A stretch of DNA of 14,635 nucleotides, taken from assembly GCA_000433095.1 (NCBI GenBank), contig HF991461.1:1-14635 (forward strand). The letters run 5' to 3'. Origin of the DNA: Clostridium sp. CAG:967 (GTDB taxonomy: Bacteria > Cyanobacteriota > Vampirovibrionia > Gastranaerophilales > Gastranaerophilaceae). This document shows positions 1 through 7,103 of the stretch, in pieces (position 1 is the stretch's first letter; every line of letters starts with the position of its first letter). A model generated the notes under the pieces. It saw only the letters and a program-made list of their open reading frames with translations. It ran no database searches and was not told the DNA's origin. Both the position numbers and the translations under genes were made by a program.

Positions 1-599
1 ATGTTACTCAATTACACAAAGTGTACAACGAACTACAGCAGGCATTTCTTCAGGAAATGAATGAGGCTAATGCTATTAACTTAAAGGAAGCAGGAATGGG
101 TGTTCAATCTTACATAAAAACATTTTTGCCAAAGCATTTTAAGATTGTGCAGATAGGTGAATTGGATTTGAAGGAAACACCGTGGGGAAATACGACATAC
201 AAAAATATTAACGGAGCAAATTATGCTTATACAGGCTACTGGAGCTGTGGAGCATGTGCAACTTTAGCAAGCGGGGCACAGATTTGTTTGGATAACGTTA
301 AATGTTACAGCTATACGTATAATGGCAATACATCAAATTACGGTTTTATTTTTGTTGACGTAAACGGCAAGAAAGGACCAAATATTATCGGGCGTGATGC
401 GTTTTTGATGAGCTACTGGGATGATGGTGTAATTGATTTACCTAAAGTTTCACCGGCATGCAGAACAAAGGGAGTATGCGAAGGAGATTCAATACAAGCA
501 ATCAGAGCGGCAGATACGTCCTGTGAAAGTGCTACAACAGTCACCCACCAGGGCTGTTTCGGAAAAATTTTAAATGACAACTGGGAAATGACATATTAG
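1..599 (+). CDS. Pilin-like (prepilin-type) protein, 5' end outside window
   Basis: The reading frame is open from base 3 to the stop at 597-599, with no start preceded by a ribosome binding site, so only the 198 C-terminal residues of a longer gene are seen. The GTG at 21 is an in-frame valine, not a likely start. The visible part begins with an amphipathic stretch (LQQAFLQEMNEANAINLKEAG), as found just after the N-terminal helix of type IV pilins and pseudopilins. It has the loop DVNGKKGPN-IIGRDAF (about residues 119-133 of the visible part) and several cysteines. It ends in CFGKILNDNWEMTY, nearly identical to the end of the minus-strand gene at 14131 (CFGKILNDNWQMNY), which shows the two are paralogs. 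The prepilin leader itself would lie outside the window. The pilin assignment rests on this similarity and on the related genes at 10614 and 11467. Exact function is unknown; a minor pilin or type II secretion pseudopilin on the cell surface is likely. Confidence 0.72.
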   Translation, partial: VTQLHKVYNELQQAFLQEMNEANAINLKEAGMGVQSYIKTFLPKHFKIVQIGELDLKETPWGNTTYKNINGANYAYTGYWSCGACATLASGAQICLDNVKCYSYTYNGNTSNYGFIFVDVNGKKGPNIIGRDAFLMSYWDDGVIDLPKVSPACRTKGVCEGDSIQAIRAADTSCESATTVTHQGCFGKILNDNWEMTY

Positions 600-623
600 C
601 TTTAGCTGTGCTAAAATTAATTT

Positions 624-3002
624 ATGATAGATAATATTGAACAGCTCAAAAAAGCTATAGAAGTTGAGATTAAGCACCGTTATATTGATATACACGGAAA
701 AACTCAGGCTTTCTCAAGTTTTATAAAAAACGAAGCTAAAAAATATTATAAGCAGTCTAAAAAAAATCCCAAGTGGGCTGTAATTATTGAAACTTTTGAA
801 CAGTACCCTTTTGATAATGTTAACGAAAGAAGGAAAAGTATTGACAGGCTGATTAAGGTCTTAAAGTCCGAAACTCAGCCTCGAAATACTGAACCTGTTA
901 TCGAAGGGAAACTAAAGCCTGCAAAAGATACTGATGTTATGTATATAAAAGGCGTTGGTCCGAAAGTAGCATATAAATTAAACAAACTCGGGATTTATAC
1001 TGCCAACGATTTAATGATGTATTTTCCCAAAAAACATATTGACTACTCAACAAGAACTTTAATCAAAAACTTAAAAGAAGGCGAAAATACAACTATATTC
1101 GGTTACATTAAATCTGTTTCGGCTTTTAATACAAGAAATAAGCTCTCGGTTGTAAAAGTTGCGGTTGCTGATGAAACAGGCAGAATTGACCTAAGCTTTT
1201 TTCAGGCAAAATCAAACAGGTTTATGCTTGAAAGAGTAAAAGCTCAATTCCCTGTAAACGCAGGAATAATGCTTTCCGGAACAGTGAGAATAAACAATTA
1301 TGATAAAAAACTTACTATAGATAAACCCAATTATTCAATAATGACGGGTGAATTCCTTGAAAACGGCAATTCAAACCTTAATCTTGCAAGAATTGTTCCA
1401 GTATATTCAGTTTGCGAAGACTTAAGCATAAAAGTTTTAAGACGAGCTATTTTTAACGCTATTCAGATGTATAAAAACGAAATAGAGAACGTAGTCCCTG
1501 ATTTCATAAGAGAAAAATACGGAATACTTGATAAAAAAACAGCCGTTGAACAAATTCACTTTCCTGAAACTCTTGAACTTTTAGAGCAGGCAAGATTTTC
1601 ACTTATATTCGAAGAACTGTTCTTAGTCCAGCTTAAACTTGTAAGATTGCGTGAAGAAAATACCAGAACTCATTCGGCACTCGCTTTAAAAATAGATGAA
1701 AAAGGTCTTGTAAGACAGTTTATAGACAATCTTCCTTTTGAATTAACAGGCGGACAGAAAAAGGCAGTTAATGAAATTCTTCATGATTTGAATTCGGATA
1801 TACCAATGGCAAGACTTCTGCAAGGCGATGTCGGCAGCGGTAAAACAGTTGTTGCAACAATTATGCTTCTGGCAGGTGTTGAAAACGGCTATCAGGGAGC
1901 ACTTATGGCGCCGACAGAAATATTAGCCCAGCAGCATTACTATAATCTACAGAACTGGCTTACACCTATGGGAATAAGTGTCGGACTTTTCCTAGGCAGT
2001 CAAGGTAAAAAAGTCAGAGAAAAATTCCGAACTGACTTAAGAAACGGTCAGATGAACATTGCTGTAGGAACCCATGCACTTATTCAGGAAGATGTTGATT
2101 TCAATAATCTCGGGGCAATAGTAGTTGATGAACAGCACCGTTTTGGCGTAAAACAGCGTAACGTATTAAAGAAAAAATCACAAAATCCGCAAATGCTTAC
2201 CATGACAGCAACCCCTATTCCGAGAACACTGGCTTTAACAGTTCACGGAGATTTGGACTTAACAATAATTGATGAACTTCCAAAAGGTAGAAAACCTATT
2301 AAAACAACCCTTGTTACCTCTCACAGAGGTGTTTACGAGCTTATTAAAAAAGAGATTGAAGCAGGGCGTCAGGCTTATGTTGTCTATCCTCTCATAGAAG
2401 AAAGCGAAACTCTTTCTGCAAAAGCGGCAACCATAGAAGCGGAAAGACTACAGACAGAAGTTTTTCCTCAGTTTAAAATCGGACTTCTGCACGGAAAACT
2501 TAAAAATGATGAGAAAGAACAGGTAATGGCAGATTTTAAAGACAAAAAATATGACATTCTTGTATCTACAACCGTTGTAGAAGTAGGCGTTGACGTGCCA
2601 AATGCTACTGTTATGCTCATTGAAAATTCAGAACGTTTCGGACTTTCACAGCTTCACCAGCTGAGAGGACGTGTGGGAAGAAGCGACTTACAATCATACT
2701 GTATTTTACACACATCCTCAAAATCTCAGGAAACACGTGAAAGATTAAATATAATGACACAAACAAATGACGGTTTTGTTATCGCAGAAAAAGATTTGCA
2801 GCTGAGAGGTCCCGGAGAATTTCTCGGCACCCGCCAAAGCGGACTTCCTGATTTGATTATCTCTGACATTGTAAGAGATGCTAAAATTCTTGAAACGGCT
2901 CGCAACGAGGCAATAGATTTTGTAAAAACACATAAAATCAATGACTATCCAAAACTTAATAAAGTTACATCACTAGAGCTTTTCAGCGGTCTTGACATTT
3001 AA
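624..3002 (+). CDS. recG: ATP-dependent DNA helicase RecG
   Basis: RecG is a superfamily 2 translocase that drives branch migration and reversal of stalled replication forks and Holliday junctions in the cytoplasm. All expected motifs are present. A helix-hairpin-helix-like IKGVGPK (about 108-114) opens the wedge/OB region, followed by Walker A GDVGSGKT (401-408), the Walker B variant DEQHRFGV typical of RecG (502-509), motif III TATPIPRT (528-535), LLHGKLKNDEK, and motif VI QLRGRVGRS (679-687). The protein is 792 residues, about 100 longer than E. coli RecG. The extra length is an N-terminal lysine-rich helical region (1-100), similar to the extension I recall in cyanobacterial RecG. The ATG follows the upstream pilin stop by 24 bases and no good ribosome binding site is visible, so it may be co-transcribed with that gene. 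The start is the only reasonable one near the frame opening. No clear terminator follows. Confidence 0.97.
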   Translation: MIDNIEQLKKAIEVEIKHRYIDIHGKTQAFSSFIKNEAKKYYKQSKKNPKWAVIIETFEQYPFDNVNERRKSIDRLIKVLKSETQPRNTEPVIEGKLKPAKDTDVMYIKGVGPKVAYKLNKLGIYTANDLMMYFPKKHIDYSTRTLIKNLKEGENTTIFGYIKSVSAFNTRNKLSVVKVAVADETGRIDLSFFQAKSNRFMLERVKAQFPVNAGIMLSGTVRINNYDKKLTIDKPNYSIMTGEFLENGNSNLNLARIVPVYSVCEDLSIKVLRRAIFNAIQMYKNEIENVVPDFIREKYGILDKKTAVEQIHFPETLELLEQARFSLIFEELFLVQLKLVRLREENTRTHSALALKIDEKGLVRQFIDNLPFELTGGQKKAVNEILHDLNSDIPMARLLQGDVGSGKTVVATIMLLAGVENGYQGALMAPTEILAQQHYYNLQNWLTPMGISVGLFLGSQGKKVREKFRTDLRNGQMNIAVGTHALIQEDVDFNNLGAIVVDEQHRFGVKQRNVLKKKSQNPQMLTMTATPIPRTLALTVHGDLDLTIIDELPKGRKPIKTTLVTSHRGVYELIKKEIEAGRQAYVVYPLIEESETLSAKAATIEAERLQTEVFPQFKIGLLHGKLKNDEKEQVMADFKDKKYDILVSTTVVEVGVDVPNATVMLIENSERFGLSQLHQLRGRVGRSDLQSYCILHTSSKSQETRERLNIMTQTNDGFVIAEKDLQLRGPGEFLGTRQSGLPDLIISDIVRDAKILETARNEAIDFVKTHKINDYPKLNKVTSLELFSGLDI

Positions 3003-3037
3003 TATTAAGATATGTAACACAGAAAAATTTCAAAAAG

Positions 3038-3093
3038 GCAATTATTTATCAAGTATATACTTTATATATGTATAATATAGAATAATGAGGAGA
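3038..3093 (+). promoter_or_regulatory. Promoter and ribosome binding site of the first Gly-rich paralog
   Basis: The stretch gcaattattta (3038-3048) and tatatactttatatat (3054-3069) recur with identical spacing upstream of the second paralog at 4383-4414. A TATAAT (3071-3076) follows, and a weak -35 (ttatca, 3046-3051) is possible. The ribosome binding site GAGGAGA (3087-3093) lies six bases before the ATG at 3100 and fixes that start. Confidence 0.6.
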
Positions 3094-3099
3094 TAAAAT

Positions 3100-4248
3100 A
3101 TGCCTACATTTTATCGATATCTTGGCGGTCCCAGAACGTTCTGGGGCGGTGGAAGAACGACCATTATAAATAATAATATTATTGGTGGTCATATGCCTAT
3201 GATGCGTGCGCCTCACCACCATTGCTGCGGCGGTGGCGGAAATATGTTCCAGTGGATGGCAGGCTATAGCGTTGCTAATTCGTTTATGTCAAACCTTTTC
3301 GGCGGCGGTATAGGCAACTTTGGCATGTTCGGCGGTTTGAATAATATGTTTGGTATGGGTGGAACCGGAGGGCTTTATCCAGGTTATTCAGGCAATTATA
3401 ATTACAATAATTCTTATACTAATAATCTGGATCTTTCAGCAAAAGTAAAAAGTCTTGAAGATGAACTTGCAGATGCCAAACAACAAATTAAAGATTTACA
3501 AGATAGTAAATGTAAATGTGACGGCAAAGATTTAACACAAACCAAAACTCCTACAGACGAAGAACTTGAAGCTGCAAATAAAAAGCAAAATTCTTCCGAA
3601 ACAGATGCTGCATCTGATAAAAAAACAGCCAAAGTTACAGGTAATGATAATCAATCTGCTCCTGAAGCAGTAAAAAAAGAAAATTCTAATCAACCAATCT
3701 TAAAGAATAACGCTGTAATTGAGAATAGCGATAAAGAATTTGATGAAACTTTGGATAAATTATTGAAAGATGCAGGTATTGATAATCTTCAACCACAAGA
3801 AAAAAATTATATAAAAAATAACATTAGCGCAATTTATACCGATGACAAAGGAAATGTTAAATATAATATTAAAGCGGTTGTTCATGACACAGACAGAGTA
3901 TCTACTATCCTGTCAAGATTTTACAAAGACAATGAAACACCTGTTTATCAAATAGGCAGAGCTAAGTTTAATACACAATCATCAGAAACAAATACTATAA
4001 ATGAACCACGCTCAGGAGATACAATAATTGCAAACGGAGTATCCGAATACGGTTTAAACGCATTAATACAGGAAGCAAAAAACGGAATAACAAAGCAAGG
4101 AGAAATTACAAAAACAAACAAAAGAATATCTGATTTAAAATCTGATTTTATCTCAGGCAAAAATAAATTATCAAAAGCATATGTCCTCCAAAATCACTTA
4201 ATGTCTGAAGCAGAATACAACAAAATTATCAATGAAAAATACAACTAA
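3100..4248 (+). CDS. Gly-rich protein with NNNIIGG motif, paralog 1 (unknown function)
   Basis: I do not recognise a named family. The 382-residue product has a Gly/Arg/aromatic N-terminus, then TTIINNNIIGG (20-30), a His/Cys cluster HHHCCGGGG (39-47), and a Gly- and Phe-rich weakly hydrophobic segment (about 48-92). Next come a predicted coiled coil (110-136, LDLSAKVKSLEDELADAKQQI), a polar low-complexity linker (140-210), and a mixed C-terminal part with one strand-turn-strand element (AIYTDDKGNVKYNIKAVVH). There is no classical signal peptide. The gene immediately downstream (4445) shares the motif, the Gly-rich segment, the element layout and the promoter, so the two are tandem paralogs. 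A structural, envelope-associated or membrane-inserting role is conceivable from the Gly-zipper-like segment, but that is inference. The start is supported by GAGGAGA six bases upstream. A strong terminator closes the unit. Confidence 0.85.
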   Translation: MPTFYRYLGGPRTFWGGGRTTIINNNIIGGHMPMMRAPHHHCCGGGGNMFQWMAGYSVANSFMSNLFGGGIGNFGMFGGLNNMFGMGGTGGLYPGYSGNYNYNNSYTNNLDLSAKVKSLEDELADAKQQIKDLQDSKCKCDGKDLTQTKTPTDEELEAANKKQNSSETDAASDKKTAKVTGNDNQSAPEAVKKENSNQPILKNNAVIENSDKEFDETLDKLLKDAGIDNLQPQEKNYIKNNISAIYTDDKGNVKYNIKAVVHDTDRVSTILSRFYKDNETPVYQIGRAKFNTQSSETNTINEPRSGDTIIANGVSEYGLNALIQEAKNGITKQGEITKTNKRISDLKSDFISGKNKLSKAYVLQNHLMSEAEYNKIINEKYN

Positions 4249-4283
4249 GACATTAAAAGTTTGCACCAATTAAATTTATATTT

Positions 4284-4315
4284 GAGGCCTCTCACGCATA
4301 GAGAGGCTTCTTTTT
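4284..4315 (+). terminator. Rho-independent terminator after paralog 1
   Basis: A ten-pair stem is formed by 4284-4293 (gaggcctctc) and 4301-4310 (gagaggcttc), with one G-U pair and a seven-base loop. It is followed by TTTTT (4311-4315). It lies 35 bases after the stop of the gene at 3100 and separates it from the promoter of the next paralog. Confidence 0.88.
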
Positions 4316-4360
4316 GGGCATAATAAAAATATATATAAAAGATATAGTTTGTAAAGTTAT

Positions 4361-4436
4361 GTTACAAGAAAAAGAGTAACAAGCAATTATTTACTTTATA
4401 TATACTTTATATATATAAGAGTATAAAAATACGGAG
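4361..4436 (+). promoter_or_regulatory. Promoter and ribosome binding site of the second Gly-rich paralog
   Basis: The same two blocks as in the first paralog's promoter, gcaattattta (4383-4393) and tatatactttatatat (4399-4414), occur here with the same five-base gap. In this copy actttatatat is repeated in tandem. TATAAG (4414-4419) or TATAAA (4422-4427) can serve as -10. A small inverted repeat GTTAC...GTAAC (4361-4365/4376-4380) sits just upstream. The ribosome binding site GGAG (4433-4436) precedes the ATG at 4445 by eight bases. Confidence 0.58.
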
Positions 4437-4444
4437 ATACCAAC

Positions 4445-5929
4445 ATGGGCATCTATGATATTACAGGCTGGTCCGGAGGAGGACGCAGACCTATTAATTA
4501 TGGATTAAAAGCAGGACAATTCAGAGGCATGGGCAGAGTGAATGTCTTCCCTAGCAGCACCACCATTGTCAATAATAATATTATTGGCGGCGGTTGTTAT
4601 AGCAACAGCTATGACTGCGGCTGCAACGGCGGAGGCGGAAGCAATAAGTTCATGAACTGGATGCTCGGTATCGGTCTGGGTTCAACATTGCTCGGCGGTA
4701 TTTTAAGTATGTTCGGCATTGGCGGAGGCGGTAAGACTGAAGGTGCCGGAGGTAAAGAAGAAGTTAAAGCGGAAGTTAAACAAGAGGTTAAAAAAGAAGA
4801 ACCCAAAGAATCAAACAAATTGGATCAAGCAAGAAAAACTCTTGACAGCTTAGGTATGACAAAAGATAAAGGATACACAGTATCAGTTGATGAAGACGGA
4901 AAGATTACATATCACTACAATAAAGACGGTATTGATGTTGAAGCTGATATTGTCACAGATCTAATAGACAAAATTAACAAAGCTAAAAACAAAGATAATA
5001 CTCCTACACAAATCTTAAATGAAGTTTCAGATGATGTAGAAACACCTGCTGCAACATCTCAGGATATTCAAACTGGTTCAGGCGGAAATAAACCTAATAC
5101 AGCAGCCAGAACAGGAACAGGTTCTCCTGCAGGCTGGTACAGAGCAGTTAATGACGGACAAGAACTAAAAGCTGAAAAAGCTCAACTTGAAGCTGCACAA
5201 AAATCAGGTAAAAACCCTGCTCAAGAATTAGTTAATAACTTATTAGGTACCAAATTAGGAAATGTTTTAACAGATGCTGATAAAAAAGAATTACTGGCAA
5301 CTGTCATAAAGAAAAACCCAAGTGTATTTAATCAAGACGGCACATTAAAAGCCGGAGCAGATGTATCAAAACTTGATGTCCCAACTAAAGAATGGATGGA
5401 AAAAGAATATAATATACAAGTTTTGAAAGAAAATGCCGACGGAACAAACACAGTAGTCAAGAAAAGAGTTGAAGGACACTCTACAAGAGAACGAAGAAAG
5501 GCTGCTGACGGCACTTATCATCAATATGACTCAGCAACAGGTAAACAGTTAAATGATAAATATGCAAACGGTACACAACTATCAGGTAAAGACGGCTTTA
5601 CAGCAGTAGTTTGGTCAGACGGTTCAAAAGTAACATACCGCCAAAACGGTAAAACAATAACTGATGCAAATCAGGTACCACAAGACTTAAGACAACAAGT
5701 AATTAAGGAAATGGTAAAATTAAGAAAAGGTGGAAGCACAGCAAGCTCACAAAATTCAATACAAGGTAAAAAGCAAGCATTAGAAAATAGCGCATCATTC
5801 AAGAAAGCTGGCGGTAAAGATGTAAAAATAACTCAGAATAGTGACGGAACATTCACTGCAACATTTAAAATAGCAGGCGGAGAACGTACACTAAGCGGAG
5901 CAGCACTTGATAAATTTATAAATTCATAA
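4445..5929 (+). CDS. Gly-rich protein with NNNIIGG motif, paralog 2 (unknown function)
   Basis: No named family is recognised. The 494-residue product has a Gly/Arg-rich N-terminus, TTIVNNNIIGG (39-49), a Cys/Gly cluster (51-65), and a Gly-zipper-like hydrophobic segment (about 67-96, NKFMNWMLGIG...LSMFGIGGGG). A Lys/Glu-rich probable coiled coil follows (100-137). Three degenerate modules then appear, each with strand, DG turn, strand and amphipathic helix: about 143-180 (YTVSVDEDGKITYHYNKDG), 384-428 (FTAVVWSDGSKVTYRQNGK) and 459-494 (VKITQNSDGTFTATFKIAGG). A helical region (235-325) lies between the first and second. There is no cleavable signal peptide. It is a tandem paralog of the gene at 3100, with which it shares the N-terminal motif and promoter but little linker sequence. 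It stands alone between its promoter and a UUCG terminator, so it is probably monocistronic. A structural or envelope role is a guess only. Confidence 0.86.
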   Translation: MGIYDITGWSGGGRRPINYGLKAGQFRGMGRVNVFPSSTTIVNNNIIGGGCYSNSYDCGCNGGGGSNKFMNWMLGIGLGSTLLGGILSMFGIGGGGKTEGAGGKEEVKAEVKQEVKKEEPKESNKLDQARKTLDSLGMTKDKGYTVSVDEDGKITYHYNKDGIDVEADIVTDLIDKINKAKNKDNTPTQILNEVSDDVETPAATSQDIQTGSGGNKPNTAARTGTGSPAGWYRAVNDGQELKAEKAQLEAAQKSGKNPAQELVNNLLGTKLGNVLTDADKKELLATVIKKNPSVFNQDGTLKAGADVSKLDVPTKEWMEKEYNIQVLKENADGTNTVVKKRVEGHSTRERRKAADGTYHQYDSATGKQLNDKYANGTQLSGKDGFTAVVWSDGSKVTYRQNGKTITDANQVPQDLRQQVIKEMVKLRKGGSTASSQNSIQGKKQALENSASFKKAGGKDVKITQNSDGTFTATFKIAGGERTLSGAALDKFINS

Positions 5930-5953
5930 AAACTCCCTTCGGGGAGTTTTTTA
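5928..5953 (+). terminator. UUCG-tetraloop terminator after paralog 2
   Basis: A perfect stem AACTCCC (5931-5937) / GGGAGTT (5942-5948) is closed by the very stable C(TTCG)G loop. It extends by A-T pairs into the stop codon on the left, with T6 (5947-5952) on the right. Confidence 0.92.
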
Positions 5954-5978
5954 TTACGTAAATTATATTTACAAAAAC

Positions 5979-6007
5979 TTTTCAAGTTATAAAAAAAAGT
6001 GTATAAT
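5979..6007 (+). promoter_or_regulatory. Promoter of rpiB
   Basis: A -35-like TTTTCA (5979-5984) is followed after 17 bases by a perfect -10 TATAAT (6002-6007). It lies about 50 bases before the rpiB start, just beyond the preceding terminator. Confidence 0.55.
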
Positions 6008-6056
6008 TATATAGTAGTTCTTATTAAAAGAACATTGTACATAAACAGGGGGTTAT

Positions 6057-6494
6057 ATGGAAGACTTAAAAGTTGCTATAGGTTCGGATCATGGCGGATT
6101 TCACTACAAAGAACAAATTATTGAATATTTAAAATCAAGAGATATACCATATATTGATTTAGGTACTTACACCAGAGAATCTTGTGATTATCCTGTTATA
6201 GCTAAACAGGTTACGGCAAAAATTGCATCAGGTGAAGCCAACAGAGGTATTCTTGTTTGCGGTACGGGTATCGGTATGTCTATTGCTGCAAATAAATCCA
6301 AAGGTATCAGAGCTGCTCTATGCGGAGATACATATTCTGCAAGAGTTTCCAGAGCTCACAACAACGCAAACGTGTTATGCCTTGGCGAAAGAGTTATAGG
6401 TGAACACCTGGCTCTTGATATCGTTGATATTTGGCTTAAAACAGGTTTTGAAGGCGGAAGACACAAACGCCGTATTGATGAAATTGAAGAATAG
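6057..6494 (+). CDS. rpiB: Ribose 5-phosphate isomerase B
   Basis: The enzyme interconverts ribose 5-phosphate and ribulose 5-phosphate in the non-oxidative pentose phosphate pathway, as a cytoplasmic dimer or tetramer. At 145 residues it has normal length for the RpiB/LacAB family. Visible family marks are GSDHGG near the N-terminus (D11, H12), the catalytic loop CGTGIGMSIAANK with C68 as the expected base and T70, and HNNANVLCLGER with H101 as the expected ring-opening residue. The closing segment FEGGRHKRRIDEIE is also typical. The combination of C68 and H101 favours ribose 5-phosphate over allose 6-phosphate or galactose 6-phosphate isomerase subunits. The ATG is preceded by AGGGGG four bases upstream. 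It is followed by rsfS after 86 bases on the same strand, with a possible separate promoter. Confidence 0.96.
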   Translation: MEDLKVAIGSDHGGFHYKEQIIEYLKSRDIPYIDLGTYTRESCDYPVIAKQVTAKIASGEANRGILVCGTGIGMSIAANKSKGIRAALCGDTYSARVSRAHNNANVLCLGERVIGEHLALDIVDIWLKTGFEGGRHKRRIDEIEE

Positions 6495-6539
6495 TTTATT
6501 CTGGTCAGATTATTTACTTCTTTAAACAGTTTATGTTAT

Positions 6540-6545
6540 TATAAT
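6540..6545 (+). promoter_or_regulatory. Possible -10 element upstream of rsfS
   Basis: A perfect TATAAT lies 35 bases before the rsfS ATG, but no convincing -35 is found at the right distance. It may provide rsfS transcription in addition to readthrough from rpiB. Confidence 0.3.
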
Positions 6546-6580
6546 AAAACTTATTGTGACAGATTTTAAAGGATTAATAA

Positions 6581-6973
6581 ATGACTGAAGAATTAGACTC
6601 AAAAAAATTAGCCTGCGTTATCGCAAGAACTCTTGACGATAAACTCGGTAAAGATATTACAATACTTAATATCAGTAATGTTTCATCTCTTGCCGATTAT
6701 TTTGTAATAGTTACGGGTGATTCTACTCCGCAGGTTAAGGCTTTAATGAACAATACAAAAGAAAGAATTAAGGAACTGTTTTCACGTGCTCCTATCAGAA
6801 TGGAAAACGATTTGAAAAATCGTTGGAATTTATTGGATTACGGTGATGTTGTTGTACATATTCTTCACAAGGAAGAAAGAGAAACTTATGCCATTGAAAA
6901 ATTCTGGAGTAATGCTTTCAGCATAGCAGAAGATGAGTGGCGTGAAATTTCAAAAAATTATTCAGAATTTTAA
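6581..6973 (+). CDS. rsfS: Ribosomal silencing factor RsfS
   Basis: RsfS binds protein uL14 of the large ribosomal subunit and blocks joining with the small subunit when nutrients are scarce. The 130-residue product carries the family signature along its length: SSLADYFVIVTGDSTPQVKA (about 35-54), then R.E.DLKNRWNLLDYGDVVVHIL (73-95) and ER.TYAIEKFWSNA. The length is normal for the RsfS/Iojap family. The ATG has AAAGGA (6568-6573) seven bases upstream. It sits downstream of rpiB and is closed by its own terminator, so it forms a one- or two-gene unit. The usual partner nadD is not in the window. Confidence 0.95.
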   Translation: MTEELDSKKLACVIARTLDDKLGKDITILNISNVSSLADYFVIVTGDSTPQVKALMNNTKERIKELFSRAPIRMENDLKNRWNLLDYGDVVVHILHKEERETYAIEKFWSNAFSIAEDEWREISKNYSEF

Positions 6974-6983
6974 TAACGTAAGC

Positions 6984-7010
6984 GGCTTCACTAAGGTGAG
7001 GCCTTTTCTT
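6984..7010 (+). terminator. Terminator after rsfS
   Basis: An eight-pair stem GGCTTCAC (6984-6991 region) / GTGAGGCC (6996-7003), with one G-T pair and a four-base loop TAAG, is followed by TTTTCTTT. An outer inverted repeat TAACGT (6974-6979) / ACGTTA (7015-7020) encloses it. Confidence 0.78.
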
Positions 7011-7035
7011 TGGAACGTTACATTTCTAAATAGTA

Positions 7036-7063
7036 TTGCAAAATCCTAAAAATAATGTAAAAT
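7036..7063 (+). promoter_or_regulatory. Promoter of the TPR/membrane protein pair
   Basis: TTGCAA (7036-7041) is followed after 16 bases by TAAAAT (7058-7063), about 40 bases before the ATG at 7104 and just after the rsfS terminator. Confidence 0.5.
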
Positions 7064-7103
7064 AAAAGGTAAGAAATATAGTATTAAACAAAAGCAGGTT
7101 AGG

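Noticed and set aside
21..23. GTG at 21 as start of the first pilin-like gene
   Set aside because: The frame is open to the window edge, there is no ribosome binding site, and the protein would lack the prepilin helix; it is an internal valine of a truncated gene.
601..615. TTTAGC-TGT-GCTAAA hairpin between the first gene and recG as a terminator
   Set aside because: The stem is short and AT-rich with a three-base loop and no real T tail; at most a weak attenuator.
2726..2941. Minus-strand open frames inside recG, and other antisense frames inside the Gly-rich, peptidase and glycosidase genes
   Set aside because: They lie fully inside well-supported genes on the other strand, have no ribosome binding site, and their products look like reverse-frame artefacts.
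3214..3240. HHHCCGGGG in the first Gly-rich protein as a metal-binding site
   Set aside because: The paralog has only Cys/Gly here with different spacing, so a conserved metal site is not supported; it may just be low-complexity sequence.
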